Assembly: GCF_011761355.1 (NCBI RefSeq)
Contig: NZ_JAASRW010000003.1
Span: 705,188-769,187 of the forward strand
DNA: 64,000 bases
Reading direction: 5' to 3'
DNA from: Paenibacillus lupini
Lineage (GTDB): Bacteria; Bacillota; Bacilli; Paenibacillales; Paenibacillaceae
The notes under the pieces were generated by a model, which was not told the origin of the DNA, searched no databases, and saw only the letters and a list, made by a program, of their open reading frames with translations. Positions 9,587-18,935 of this stretch are shown here, one piece after another; within the stretch, counting starts at the first letter, position 1, and the number at the start of each line of letters is the position of its first letter. The translations under genes were made by a program, and so were the position numbers.

Positions 9587-10873
9587 ATGCGCTTGGTGAA
9601 GCAGACGGGGTTATGTTTGTTTATTGTATGGTTTGGGCTGCTAGGGATTGGTGTGGTAAATGGAGGAGAGGCGGCTCGTGAAGCGGCATTTGCAGGTTTA
9701 TCGAGTGAGACAGCAACTGCTGCCGGGCGTTCGATAGTAACAGAAAATTTAGCTGCAGGGGAAGGTAACCTCACTCTATTAAATCAGTTAGCTGATTCTA
9801 GCACAGAAGTCGTACAAGCTTCGGACAAGGTCAAGCCAATCGTATATCTGACCTTTGACGATGGGCCAAGCGAGAAGACGAAGCAGGTGCTTGCGATCCT
9901 GAAGAGGGAAGGTGTGAAGGGGACTTTTTTTATGCTGGGCAAAGAGGTAAAGCGTTATCCGACTATCGCTAAGCAGGTTGTGCAAGAGGGCCATGCGATC
10001 GGCAATCATTCGTATGATCATGTATATGCAGAGCTGTACAGCAGCTTCGGGACGTTCGCCAAGCAGATTATGGATACCGATGATGCGATCTATAAAGCAA
10101 TAGGAGTAAGAACGAATCTGGTTCGTGCGCCGGGTGGGACGTTTGGGAACTTCGACCAAGGCTATTTTGACGCGCTTGCGAAGGCAGGTTATATCGTGAA
10201 CGACTGGAATGTAGACAGCGGGGATTCGACGAGGCTGAATGTCCCGGCAAAAGAAATTATAAGTACGGTTGAAGGCTCGAGGTTATCCAGCAAAGTTGTT
10301 GTACTCATGCATGACAGCTCCATTCACGGAGAATCGGTGAAGGCTTTGCCGGAAGTGATTGCTTTTTTCAAAAAGAAAGGGTATCAATTCGCCGTCTTGT
10401 CCGACCAAGTGAAGCCTATTCAGTTCCGGCTCGCGGAGTCTATCAAATGGAAACGTCCGAAGGTTACGGAAGCTGAGTTGCAGACCCTCGTTCAATATAT
10501 GGCACGAACAAGAACAATTGTAGAAGCACCAAACCAACAAAGCTTGGTTGTTCATGCGGGCGATTATGAGATTGATTTTGCCCCAGCTGACTACAGAATG
10601 AGTAATGGAACCATTGAAGTCCCTCTTCGTCAATTGGTGACAGGACTGACAGGCATTATTCGATTGGACGTCTCAAACGGCATTGTTGAGGCTATGGTTA
10701 ATAACCAAAGCGTGAGCTGGACAGCAGCTGAGGTGGGAGGAAGCGGACTATCGTTCCCGAGCCGGGTTATGGTACCGCTTAGGGATACGCTGCAGCAGTT
10801 TAATTATAGGATTAGCAAAATTACGATTACGACGGATAAAAGAGAGATTTGGGCAGACTCTATCTCCATCTAG
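9587..10873 (+). CDS. Polysaccharide deacetylase with C-terminal copper-amine-oxidase-N-like domain
   Basis: NodB/CE4-fold metal-dependent deacetylase, probably exported and acting on peptidoglycan or another N-acetylated polymer. The 428-residue product starts with a signal peptide or membrane anchor (about 5-25). The NodB domain spans about 82-290: TFDDGPS holds the catalytic and metal Asp pair (D91, D92), HSYDH the metal His residues (H141, H145), followed by RAPGG, the DWNVDSGDS stretch and VLMHDS. The C-terminal ~110 residues (G.IEVPLRQL..., ...VMVPLRDTLQQF) resemble the stalk domain PF07833 found in many Paenibacillus exported proteins. The ATG at 9587 follows AAGGGTGG; the frame is open upstream to 9521. 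Confidence 0.88.
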   Translation: MRLVKQTGLCLFIVWFGLLGIGVVNGGEAAREAAFAGLSSETATAAGRSIVTENLAAGEGNLTLLNQLADSSTEVVQASDKVKPIVYLTFDDGPSEKTKQVLAILKREGVKGTFFMLGKEVKRYPTIAKQVVQEGHAIGNHSYDHVYAELYSSFGTFAKQIMDTDDAIYKAIGVRTNLVRAPGGTFGNFDQGYFDALAKAGYIVNDWNVDSGDSTRLNVPAKEIISTVEGSRLSSKVVVLMHDSSIHGESVKALPEVIAFFKKKGYQFAVLSDQVKPIQFRLAESIKWKRPKVTEAELQTLVQYMARTRTIVEAPNQQSLVVHAGDYEIDFAPADYRMSNGTIEVPLRQLVTGLTGIIRLDVSNGIVEAMVNNQSVSWTAAEVGGSGLSFPSRVMVPLRDTLQQFNYRISKITITTDKREIWADSISI

Positions 10874-10947
10874 CAGGTCTAAATATAGCGGCGCGTGGCG
10901 ATACTGAAAGATAGAGAAGCTATTTTTCAGGAGGTTGAATAGAAGAG

Positions 10948-11973
10948 ATGATAGCGCCAAAATTCGAAGGATCGTCGCCCGGGAGACAGGAAGCTCAGCC
11001 ATGGCCGGAACCACCGCAGGTGCTGCTGCAGAGACTTATTCATAGAATAGATCATGTTTTGCTAGGAAAAAAAGAAACGGTTACCCATCTAATCACAGCT
11101 ATGCTAGCTGGTGGTCATGTGCTGCTGGAGGATGTTCCCGGAGTGGGGAAAACGATGCTGGCCAGCGCTTGTGCTCGTGTTCTTGGCGGTGAGTTCAAGC
11201 GGATCCAGTTCACTTCGGATATGCTGCCTGCCGACGTAATTGGCGGCTCGGTCTGGGACAGTCGGATCAGTGAGCTTGTCTATCGGCCAGGGCCAATTAT
11301 GGCCAATATTGTCCTTGCAGACGAGATCAACCGTACTTCACCACGTACGCAGTCTGCTCTACTGGAGGCGATGGAGGAGCGGCGCATCAGTATTGAGGGA
11401 GAGACGCGCAAGCTGCCTGAGCCGTTTGTATTAATTGCGACGCAAAATCCATTAAGTTATGAAGGAACGAATACGCTGCCGGAAGCACAGCTGGATCGTT
11501 TCATGATGCGGCTGTCCATCGGTTATCCGTCTATGGAGAATGAAGCGAGGATGCTGGAGCAGTATGCGGTTGGCTCAAGACCCGAGCCTCATCAATTGCG
11601 GCCAGTGCTTATGCTGGAGGAATGGCTGCGGATGCAGCGCGAAGCACGCCTCGGTCATGTTCATCCAGGACTGCTCGAATTTATGGCAAAAGTGACTGAT
11701 GCGACTAGACGTGCACCTGAGCTGGAGCTAGGCTTAAGCCCCCGTGCGGGACGGGATTGGCTGCGTGCAGCGCAAGCCAGAGCCTATGTAGAAGGCAGAC
11801 GGTATGTGCTGCCGGATGATCTGTTTGCAACTGGGGAGGTTGTTCTGACGCATCGTCTGAACGGAATAGCTGCTGGTGGAAGAAGAGCGTCAGAAGCGTT
11901 AACGCGTATTATGCGAACTACACCGCTGCCGGCATCGATTGCTCCTGCCTCTATGACAGGGAGACACAGATGA
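10948..11973 (+). CDS. MoxR-family AAA+ ATPase
   Basis: Cytoplasmic AAA+ chaperone-like ATPase of 341 residues. Walker A GVGKT is near 65-69, Walker B VLADEINR near 128-135, the sensor 1 region contains IATQNP, and the C-terminal lid holds GLSPRAGRDWL. MoxR proteins generally sit upstream of DUF58 proteins and help assemble or activate partner complexes. It overlaps the DUF58 gene by four bases, matching the classic moxR-DUF58-transglutaminase operon. CAGGAGG lies 13 nt upstream of the ATG. Confidence 0.93.
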   Translation: MIAPKFEGSSPGRQEAQPWPEPPQVLLQRLIHRIDHVLLGKKETVTHLITAMLAGGHVLLEDVPGVGKTMLASACARVLGGEFKRIQFTSDMLPADVIGGSVWDSRISELVYRPGPIMANIVLADEINRTSPRTQSALLEAMEERRISIEGETRKLPEPFVLIATQNPLSYEGTNTLPEAQLDRFMMRLSIGYPSMENEARMLEQYAVGSRPEPHQLRPVLMLEEWLRMQREARLGHVHPGLLEFMAKVTDATRRAPELELGLSPRAGRDWLRAAQARAYVEGRRYVLPDDLFATGEVVLTHRLNGIAAGGRRASEALTRIMRTTPLPASIAPASMTGRHR

Positions 11974-13463
11974 AGGCGCAGCGGAATGATTCGGATCTGG
12001 CAGTAACGGATACCTCTCAAGGGCATAAGACGCAGGGAAGTCAGGCAGGTGCTTTTTCAAAGAACGTATCGCAGCCGCAGTTAGATGATCAAATCCCATT
12101 GTTTGAGAAAACAGGTAAGCTGTATTACCGCACGAGGTGGGTAGCATGGCTGATCATAGCGATAGGCTGGTCTGTAAGCTTGGCAGCTGTTCTTACCAAG
12201 GGCGGGGCTGTGGAAATGTATCTGCTGATTGTGCTCAGCTTATTGCCGATCATTTCGATTGCGTTGCCATTACTTTCAATAATTGGTCTTTCCATCAGCC
12301 GGACCATTCAGGTCCAGCAGGTGAAGGACGGCGGTAAGGCAGATGTTCAGCTTACGATAAAGCGATCTGCCGCGATGCCGTTTGCCTGGCTGGCTGTTCA
12401 TGATGGCATGGTGAATACGAGCTCGAAAGAGAAGACACGTCTGGATTATCGCTATATTGTTATGCCTTTGTTTCAAAAAGAGGTGCAAATCAACTACTCC
12501 ATGCTTGCAGTCAGACGTGGAGAGCATCAGTTCGATCAGGTAACGGTAACCGTTGGTGATTGGCTGGGCCTTACGGCCATTCATCGCAAACTGGCATGTC
12601 CGGGTGTGCTGCTTGCATTTCCTGCGCTGCCGGAAGAGATCGGAAAACGCGCGGGGCGATTACATGGAGCGATAGCTGAGCAGCTATCTGGCGATTCATC
12701 GTCAGCCTATATAAGTGATAGTGGAGAGATCAGCGAATCTGTGGTGGATAAGCTGATTCAGCAATCAGGGATTGGGCCAGACAGCAGGCCTTACCGCGAA
12801 GGGGACTCTCTTCGACATATCAATTGGCGTGCCGCAGCCAAAGGACGTGGCATGTTCACGAAGCAGCATATGCTCGAACAGCCGGCAGAAGTGATCGTCA
12901 TTGCGGATACCTTTGGTGCCGCCTACAGTCAGGATGGTCGTCTGTTTGATGCCTGTCTCGGGTGGACAGCCCGTGCCATAGAGCGAGCAGCTTCAGAAGG
13001 CAGCGAAGTAAGGCTGATCACAGCGACAGCAGGTGCAGCGAAACAACCAAAGAAGGATACTGAGGCAAAAGCCAAGTCGTCGCGAAAAGAGAATGCACGG
13101 CGGGGAAGCTTATCCCAGCAGACAAAAGCTCATTTGGAGCGGCTGGCTAAGCTGACGCTTACCAGTACGGTTGTCACAGCAGAGAACTTGCGGTCAGAGC
13201 TTGGCGGATTGAAGCCGGGCGGGATGATCCATGTTTTTACGGCAGATTGGAAAAACAGTCAAAGCTGGACCCAGCTCGCTGCTTATGCTGCCGAACAGGG
13301 TTGTCGCTTGGAGCTGCATTTGGTCACGAAGCAGTTGGTGTTGACCTATGCGATGCGTGAGCAGCAAAGGCAACTCGAGCAGGCAGGGATGGTTCTGAAC
13401 TGGCTTGCTTATCCAGAGCAGATGAACCAGCAGCCGCAAGTGGTGGAAGGAGGCGGCAAGTAA
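11970..13463 (+). CDS. DUF58 domain membrane protein
   Basis: 497-residue protein with two closely spaced membrane segments (about 55-75 and 80-100) followed by an extended domain and the DUF58 signature SRPYREGDSLRHINWRA around residues 270-287. The DUF58 region has a von Willebrand A-like fold in known members. A charged, Lys-rich insert sits near 350-375. It is translationally coupled to moxR (ATGA overlap) and shares its last base with the transglutaminase gene. The probable role is as MoxR partner in envelope assembly; the exact function is unknown. Confidence 0.9.
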   Translation: MKAQRNDSDLAVTDTSQGHKTQGSQAGAFSKNVSQPQLDDQIPLFEKTGKLYYRTRWVAWLIIAIGWSVSLAAVLTKGGAVEMYLLIVLSLLPIISIALPLLSIIGLSISRTIQVQQVKDGGKADVQLTIKRSAAMPFAWLAVHDGMVNTSSKEKTRLDYRYIVMPLFQKEVQINYSMLAVRRGEHQFDQVTVTVGDWLGLTAIHRKLACPGVLLAFPALPEEIGKRAGRLHGAIAEQLSGDSSSAYISDSGEISESVVDKLIQQSGIGPDSRPYREGDSLRHINWRAAAKGRGMFTKQHMLEQPAEVIVIADTFGAAYSQDGRLFDACLGWTARAIERAASEGSEVRLITATAGAAKQPKKDTEAKAKSSRKENARRGSLSQQTKAHLERLAKLTLTSTVVTAENLRSELGGLKPGGMIHVFTADWKNSQSWTQLAAYAAEQGCRLELHLVTKQLVLTYAMREQQRQLEQAGMVLNWLAYPEQMNQQPQVVEGGGK

Positions 13464-15937
13464 TGCGAGGGATCAATCATGAGAACGGCTCGCTTGGCTT
13501 CCGACTGCTGACAACGGTTCTGCTGTTTGGCTTATTAGCGGAATGGATGCTTCCATGGCTCCGTTACGGGGAATGGGCGGATGTGTACCAGGTTGGTCCA
13601 CTTCTTGTCGTTGTAGGCTGTGTGATGATAGCGGGCCTTTTCCGCCCCGCTTGGTATATGTCGCTGCTGATGAATGGCGTATTATGCCTAATCACCCTTA
13701 TGCTTTTATTTAAAGGGGACGACCAGAACGCCCTGCAATGGCTGGTTCATTATCCGCAACTGCTTGTGGAGGATATCAAGCAGCTGTTTACCTACGGCAT
13801 GTGGACAATGAGTAATGAACTAAGGACATTGCTGTTGTTCGTGGGCTGGGCGATGCTGGCTCCTGCTTTGCAGGCACTGGTATGGATGAGGCAGGTAGCC
13901 TTGGGGCTGACCGCCATTACCGCGGCCTACTTGCTGACGCTGCATATATGGGTAGGGATGGATGTTTTTGATGGCTTGCTGCGTACGTCTGCGGAAGGAC
14001 TGCTGCTAGGGGCTGTTGTCACCATTGCCAGGGTCAAACGTCTGCATGGCGGCAGCAGTGAGTACGATCGGCAGATTCATCCGAAATGGCTTGCAGCAGG
14101 TGAATTTCTCGTGCTGCTATGTGTAGGTATCGGCATGCTGATATCGAGCGGCCAGCCAAGGCAAACAGAGCCAGCTGCATGGACGGTAACCGCAGCGAAT
14201 CGTCTCGAAGAGGCGATGGTTGAGCTTGGCAAAGCAGATTACTCCGCAGCAATGCAGGCAGCAGCCGGCACAGCGGGCCAAAAACTTTCACTCACGGGGT
14301 ATGGCTTTGACGATAGTGAACTTGGTGCGTCTATCACGCCGGATGATACGGTTGTGTTTAATGGTTTTTCCCCGGTTCAGACCTACTGGCGGGGTGAATC
14401 CAAATCCATTTATGACGGTCGCGGCTGGAACAATAGCTGGAGCGGGAAAGTGCTGCATCCGGTAGAAAACGGCGATAAGCTCGATAAGCCATCGGAGGTT
14501 GCTGTCAGCACCGATTCGGGTAACCAGGTCATTAAGCAGACTGTTGTGATGAAAGAGCCTTCGGCTGCACAAGGGCTGCCGCTCTTTTTCGCAGGAAGCT
14601 CGGGGCGGGTTGTAAGCTTGTCTGCGATTGATCCAAATCGGCAGTTAAGCACGTATGTCGAAGATGAGCTGGCCGATACGCTGTACGCCGCAGATAAAGA
14701 GGCGAAGGTAGAGCGGTATACCGTTGAGAGCAGGCTTCCGGTTACCGATGTATCTGTACTCCGCAGCTCGGACCGCTCAACCTTCGAAGGAAATACGGCG
14801 GCGCTGAATACAGCGGCGGATGAAGCAGATCTCTCGGAGTATTTGCAGCTGCCCGATTCCATTCCAAGTCGTGTAAAGGCATTAGCGGATGAGATTGCCG
14901 GAGCGGGCATCACGAGCCAATACGACCGGGTTAAAGCGGTAGAGCAGTATTTGAAAAACAACTACAATTATTCGCTCGACAGCGCGGTTCCGCCTAAGGG
15001 AGCAGATTTCGTCGATTACTTCTTGTTTGAGCAGCAACGCGGTTATTGCGTTCATTTTTCAAGCGCAATGGTTGTCCTGCTTCGAGAGGAAGGCATTCCT
15101 GCGAGATGGGTAAAAGGTTTTGTGTCTGGCACGCCGGTATCTACGGCGGGCTTCGAAGAGACCAGCGCAGCCGGGACTCTCTACAATGTGCGTGCCAAGG
15201 ATGCGCACGCTTGGGTAGAGGCGTACTTTCCCGGTGTAGGCTGGGTGCCGTTTGATCCAACGCCAGGCTTTGCCGGCGGTATGGGGCCTGTGGATGCCGA
15301 CGCCGGAATTAACGCGGCGTCGGATGGGGTGGCATCGGCGGGTAATGCCGATGCTTCTGCGCTAGAGCATGCCGGAACTGACGGCATGCTGGCGCGGGCC
15401 CAGGCTGCTGCGGAACGCGCAGCCTCGGCCGTGACGCGAGGGGCGGATGTCCTCGCGGAGGCGGCGCAGAGCGCCGCAAGCGGTGCGGCGGCGGCTTCGC
15501 CCGCCGCCATAGCCGCCGCAGGCGCGGCCGCGCTGGTGCTCGCGGCCGCTCTGGCGGCAGCGGCGCAGCGCAAGCGGCTGCGCCTCGCGCTGGCGCTGCG
15601 CCGGTACCAGGCGGCGCATGCCGCTGGCCGCGCCGCCGCCGTGCAAGAGCAGTTCGCGGCAGTGTCCGCCGCGACTTGGGTACTGCTCGGCCGCCGCATT
15701 CTTGTGCGGCCGCCGCAGCACACCGCGCGCGAATACGCGGACGCCGTATCGGCGTCGATACCCGGCGCGCGCGCCGATGCGCTCAGGCGGTTCATCGCTT
15801 GGGACGATGCCGCCAGATTCGGGCAGCGGGGCGACTGGCAAGCCCCGCCTCCGGAGGAGCTTGCCACCGCGATTCAAGCGCTGCTCGGCAAGCCTCGCAT
15901 CACCGGCACATCGGCTGCCGTTCAAGCTGCCGAATAA
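13463..15937 (+). CDS. Transglutaminase-like membrane protein (DUF3488/DUF4129 type)
   Basis: 824-residue protein: about six N-terminal membrane segments (residues 12-225, DUF3488-like), a large extracellular part, a transglutaminase core with the catalytic triad visible as C529 (RGYCVHF), H582 (DAHAWVE) and D598 (PFDPTPGF), then a further membrane segment and a cytoplasmic DUF4129-like tail. It closes the moxR-DUF58 operon. Known relatives may act as proteases or cross-linking enzymes on the cell surface. Nucleotides about 15290-15780 are extremely GC-rich and encode an Ala-dominated stretch (about residues 615-770) that includes the last membrane helix, unlike the rest of the gene. Confidence 0.9.
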   Translation: MRGINHENGSLGFRLLTTVLLFGLLAEWMLPWLRYGEWADVYQVGPLLVVVGCVMIAGLFRPAWYMSLLMNGVLCLITLMLLFKGDDQNALQWLVHYPQLLVEDIKQLFTYGMWTMSNELRTLLLFVGWAMLAPALQALVWMRQVALGLTAITAAYLLTLHIWVGMDVFDGLLRTSAEGLLLGAVVTIARVKRLHGGSSEYDRQIHPKWLAAGEFLVLLCVGIGMLISSGQPRQTEPAAWTVTAANRLEEAMVELGKADYSAAMQAAAGTAGQKLSLTGYGFDDSELGASITPDDTVVFNGFSPVQTYWRGESKSIYDGRGWNNSWSGKVLHPVENGDKLDKPSEVAVSTDSGNQVIKQTVVMKEPSAAQGLPLFFAGSSGRVVSLSAIDPNRQLSTYVEDELADTLYAADKEAKVERYTVESRLPVTDVSVLRSSDRSTFEGNTAALNTAADEADLSEYLQLPDSIPSRVKALADEIAGAGITSQYDRVKAVEQYLKNNYNYSLDSAVPPKGADFVDYFLFEQQRGYCVHFSSAMVVLLREEGIPARWVKGFVSGTPVSTAGFEETSAAGTLYNVRAKDAHAWVEAYFPGVGWVPFDPTPGFAGGMGPVDADAGINAASDGVASAGNADASALEHAGTDGMLARAQAAAERAASAVTRGADVLAEAAQSAASGAAAASPAAIAAAGAAALVLAAALAAAAQRKRLRLALALRRYQAAHAAGRAAAVQEQFAAVSAATWVLLGRRILVRPPQHTAREYADAVSASIPGARADALRRFIAWDDAARFGQRGDWQAPPPEELATAIQALLGKPRITGTSAAVQAAE

Positions 15938-15940
15938 CAC

Positions 15941-15976
15941 AAGCCCGTCCCCTGATTGATGGGGGACGGGCTTTTT
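15941..15976 (+). terminator. Intrinsic terminator of the moxR operon
   Basis: AAGCCCGTCCCC-TGATTGAT-GGGGGACGGGCTTTTT: a long GC stem with a T-run. Confidence 0.92.
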
Positions 15977-16226
15977 GCGTTGAAGAGAGCAGGAATAAGG
16001 AGGTTAATGTCCCTGAGGGACTCTAAAGGTGAGAAAAAGGGAGCAAGCTTGGAGTTTAAGGTCCCTAAGGGACTTTAAATCCGGCAAAGAGGCGGCTTAG
16101 TGCGCTGAAGAGAGCAGGAATAAGGGAGTTAAGGTCCCTGAGGGATCCTAAAGGTGAGAAAGAAGGAGCAAGCTTGCTGTTTAAAGTCCCTAGGGAACCT
16201 TAAATACTCTAAAGAGGCGACTTGGA
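15977..16226. repeat. Tandem 125-bp duplication with four GTCCCT/AGGGAC palindromes
   Basis: Two head-to-tail units, 15977-16101 and 16102-16226, share the same layout: TGAAGAGAGCAGGAATAAG, a first palindrome, AAAGGTGAGAAA, GGAGCAAGCTTG, a second palindrome, then AAAGAGGCG. The palindromes lie at 16004-16027, 16055-16079, 16129-16152 and 16180-16204. The best is TTTAAG-GTCCCTAAGGGAC-TTTAAA at 16055-16079. Units differ by scattered substitutions, so the duplication is not very recent. The tract lies between a terminator and the next gene and holds no convincing ORF. Confidence 0.85.
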
Positions 16227-16352
16227 GCTTTGGACTGCATGGAAATATGCAAGGTATGGGCTTTTTGTCTATTATGCATAGACTCCCCGCCAGTTGCCAT
16301 TCTAATAAAATGGAAAACTACGACACAACTACGTACAGAAGGGGGATCTTCC

Positions 16353-17219
16353 ATGATTAGAGGGTTAGCGATTTTTATGATAGGCGGCATGTTAGCACTT
16401 GCGGCAGCGGGATGCGGCAGTCACTCGGGAAATGAGCATAATCAAGGAGAGCCGCTTCCACAGCCTAATGCTTACTCGGATGAAGAGGGAGTGCCGATTC
16501 AAATAGAGGAGAATGATGATACCCCTGAGTTGGTTGATGGTTCGGAAAAAGCGGTCCGCAAAGAGGAGCCTCTGACGCTCGCGGAATTACGCGAGAAATA
16601 TAAAAGCACTTTTTTGCTGCAGGGCAGCTCCAAGGAGAAACGAGTTGCTCTTACTTTTGATGACGGCCCGGATGAGACTTTTACCCCGCTGGTGCTCGAT
16701 GAACTGAAAAAAGCAGGTGTTCATGCGACTTTTTTTGTCGTGGGTAACCGGATTGAAGCGAATCCGGATATTTTCCAGCGGATAGTGAATGAAGGACATG
16801 CCATCGGCAACCATTCCTACAGCCACCCGAATTATTTGAAACTGTCCGATGAGGATTTCCGGGATGAAATTGACCGTACCGACAAGCTTATCCAAACGTA
16901 TATCGGCCACCGGCCTTCGCTTACAAGACCACCTTACGGCGGCGTTACGGAGAATCAGATTGAATGGCTTGCCAGCATGGAGAAAAAAATCATCAATTGG
17001 AACGTGGATTCCCTGGATTGGAAAGGCCTAAGTGCAGACGAAGTGTATACCAATATTATGGATGCGACTAAGGCTGGCAGCATTATTTTGCAGCATTCCG
17101 CAGGTGGTGATGGGGAGGACCTGACAGGGTCGGTCGAAGCTCTTCACCGCGTGATTGCTGAACTGAAGAAAAAGAACTTGGAGTTCGTAACTGTACCGGA
17201 TCTCATTCATTTGCAGTAG
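16353..17219 (+). CDS. Lipoprotein polysaccharide deacetylase (NodB/CE4)
   Basis: 288-residue surface lipoprotein: signal peptide ending in LAAAGC with the lipidated Cys at 21, an acidic linker to about residue 75, then a NodB domain. Motifs are LTFDDGPDE, GNHSYSHP (metal-binding His pair), TRPPYGG, WNVDSLDW and ILQHSAG. It probably deacetylates peptidoglycan N-acetylglucosamine or N-acetylmuramic acid residues outside the membrane; the exact substrate is not deducible. The start at 16353 is chosen for the AGAAGGGGGA site; 41 codons of open frame upstream run into the repeat tract and have no ribosome binding site. It is a paralogue of the deacetylase at 9587. Confidence 0.9.
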   Translation: MIRGLAIFMIGGMLALAAAGCGSHSGNEHNQGEPLPQPNAYSDEEGVPIQIEENDDTPELVDGSEKAVRKEEPLTLAELREKYKSTFLLQGSSKEKRVALTFDDGPDETFTPLVLDELKKAGVHATFFVVGNRIEANPDIFQRIVNEGHAIGNHSYSHPNYLKLSDEDFRDEIDRTDKLIQTYIGHRPSLTRPPYGGVTENQIEWLASMEKKIINWNVDSLDWKGLSADEVYTNIMDATKAGSIILQHSAGGDGEDLTGSVEALHRVIAELKKKNLEFVTVPDLIHLQ

Positions 17220-17279
17220 GAGTTCGGAATATCGTCAACTCTAGCCGACATAAATCGAGTTTTGCCCTGCTCCCCTACC

Positions 17280-17309
17280 TTGACTCGTCCGAAGGGCTAT
17301 ATATATAAT
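17280..17309 (+). promoter_or_regulatory. Sigma-A promoter of guaA
   Basis: TTGACT (17280-17285), 18-nt spacer, TATAAT (17304-17309). The predicted leader is only about 20 nt and holds no riboswitch, unlike pbuG and purE. Confidence 0.75.
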
Positions 17310-17337
17310 TACTACATTAATTGAGGGAGGCTCGGTA

Positions 17338-18873
17338 ATGAACAAGAATGAAATTATCATTGTTCTCGACTTCGGAGGACAATACAACCAGCTGATCGCA
17401 CGCCGCATTCGCGACTTGGGCGTTTACAGCGAACTGCTGCCATTTAACACGTCGGTAGAACGGATCCGTGAACTACAACCGAAAGGTATCGTATTCTCGG
17501 GAGGACCGGCAAGCGTTTATGAAGAAAAATCTCCGCTCGTTGATCCAGCGATCTACGATCTTGGAGTGCCAATCTTTGGTATTTGCTACGGCATGCAGCT
17601 GATGTCTCATCAGCTCGAAGGTAAAGTTGAGCGTGCAGGCAAACGCGAGTACGGTAAAGCAGAAGTTGACTTCGCAGCAGGCAGCCATTTGGCAGAAGGC
17701 CTTGAAGCAACTCAAACAGTATGGATGAGCCATAGTGACCTTGTTGTCGAGCCGCCAGTGGGCTTCCGCGTCGACGCAAGCACAGAGCATGCGCCAATCG
17801 CAGCAATGAGTAATCCTGATCGTAAATTCTATGCGGTACAATTCCATCCAGAGGTTCGTCACTCCGTGTATGGCAACGAAATGATCCGTAACTTCCTGTA
17901 CAATATCTGTGGTTGCGAAGGCAACTGGACGATGGAATCGTTCATCGAAGATACGATCCAAGAAATCCGTAACGAAGTTGGCGATAAAAAAGTGCTTTGC
18001 GCTTTGTCCGGCGGCGTTGATTCTTCCGTTGTAGCGATTCTGCTTCACAAAGCAATCGGCGATCAATTGACTTGTATGTTCATCGACCATGGTCTGCTGC
18101 GTAAAGGCGAAGCAGAAGGCGTTATGGAAACCTTCGTTGGCAAGTTCGACATGAAGGTTGTGAAAATCGATGCGCGTGACCGCTTCATGGGCAAATTGGC
18201 AGGCGTCGATGACCCTGAGCAAAAACGTAAAATCATCGGTAACGAATTCATCTACGTCTTCCAAGAAGAATCCGCGAAGTTCGATGACTTCGAATTCCTG
18301 GCACAAGGCACACTCTACACCGATATCGTAGAGAGTGGTACAGCTACAGCTCAAACGATCAAATCCCACCACAACGTTGGCGGATTGCCTGAAGATATCA
18401 AGTTCAAGCTCGTTGAGCCGCTTAAAGCATTGTTCAAAGACGAAGTTCGTAAAGTCGGCGAAGAGTGTGGTCTGCCTTCCGAGATCGTATGGCGTCAACC
18501 GTTCCCAGGTCCAGGTCTTGCGATCCGTGTACTGGGCGAAGTAACAGAAGACAAGCTGCACATCGTTCGCGAATCCGATGCGATTCTGCGCGAAGAGATT
18601 ATCAAAGCAGGTCTTGATCGTGAAATTTGGCAGTACTTCACAGCTCTGCCTGGCATGAAATCCGTTGGCGTTATGGGTGACGCTCGTACGTATTCGTACA
18701 CTGTCGGCATCCGTGCCGTAACGTCCATCGACGGCATGACAGCTGACTGGGCTCGTATTCCGTGGGACGTTCTTGAAAAAATATCCGTTCGTATCGTTAA
18801 CGAAGTAGACAACGTTAACCGTATCGTTTACGACGTAACGTCGAAACCACCTGCAACAATCGAGTGGGAATAA
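17338..18873 (+). CDS. guaA: GMP synthase (glutamine-hydrolysing)
   Basis: Converts XMP to GMP using ATP and glutamine-derived ammonia. The 511-residue length is standard. The N-terminal class I amidotransferase domain carries the nucleophile C83 (GICYGMQ) and the FHPEV His-Glu pair near 170. The ATP pyrophosphatase P-loop SGGVDSS is near 223-229, and the C-terminal dimerisation domain ends [19 protein letters not shown] lies 8 nt before the ATG. It is monocistronic between its own promoter and a strong terminator. Codon choice is strongly biased (GCA, CGT, GGC), as in the pur genes, suggesting high expression. Confidence 0.98.
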   Translation: MNKNEIIIVLDFGGQYNQLIARRIRDLGVYSELLPFNTSVERIRELQPKGIVFSGGPASVYEEKSPLVDPAIYDLGVPIFGICYGMQLMSHQLEGKVERAGKREYGKAEVDFAAGSHLAEGLEATQTVWMSHSDLVVEPPVGFRVDASTEHAPIAAMSNPDRKFYAVQFHPEVRHSVYGNEMIRNFLYNICGCEGNWTMESFIEDTIQEIRNEVGDKKVLCALSGGVDSSVVAILLHKAIGDQLTCMFIDHGLLRKGEAEGVMETFVGKFDMKVVKIDARDRFMGKLAGVDDPEQKRKIIGNEFIYVFQEESAKFDDFEFLAQGTLYTDIVESGTATAQTIKSHHNVGGLPEDIKFKLVEPLKALFKDEVRKVGEECGLPSEIVWRQPFPGPGLAIRVLGEVTEDKLHIVRESDAILREEIIKAGLDREIWQYFTALPGMKSVGVMGDARTYSYTVGIRAVTSIDGMTADWARIPWDVLEKISVRIVNEVDNVNRIVYDVTSKPPATIEWE

Positions 18874-18876
18874 ACC

Positions 18877-18922
18877 AAACAGCAAAGAAGCCGGGAGTAA
18901 TTCCCGGCTTCTTTGCTGTTTA
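18877..18922. terminator. Long bidirectional terminator
   Basis: AAACAGCAAAGAAGCCGGGA / TTCCCGGCTTCTTTGCTGTTT is a near-perfect 20-bp stem. It ends guaA on the plus strand and may also end the sugar island operon on the minus strand. Confidence 0.9.
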
Positions 18923-18935
18923 AAGTGACTGGTAG

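Noticed and set aside
15181..15940. Two minus-strand frames of about 190-230 codons opposite the transglutaminase tail
   Set aside because: They arise because GC-rich DNA has few stop codons; composition is Ala/Arg/Ser low complexity.
17220..17337. Guanine riboswitch before guaA
   Set aside because: The leader after the promoter is only about 20 nt and lacks P2/P3 elements.
17473..18885. 470-codon open frame antisense to guaA
   Set aside because: It mirrors the strongly biased codons of guaA, has a Cys/Phe/His-rich improbable composition and no ribosome binding site.
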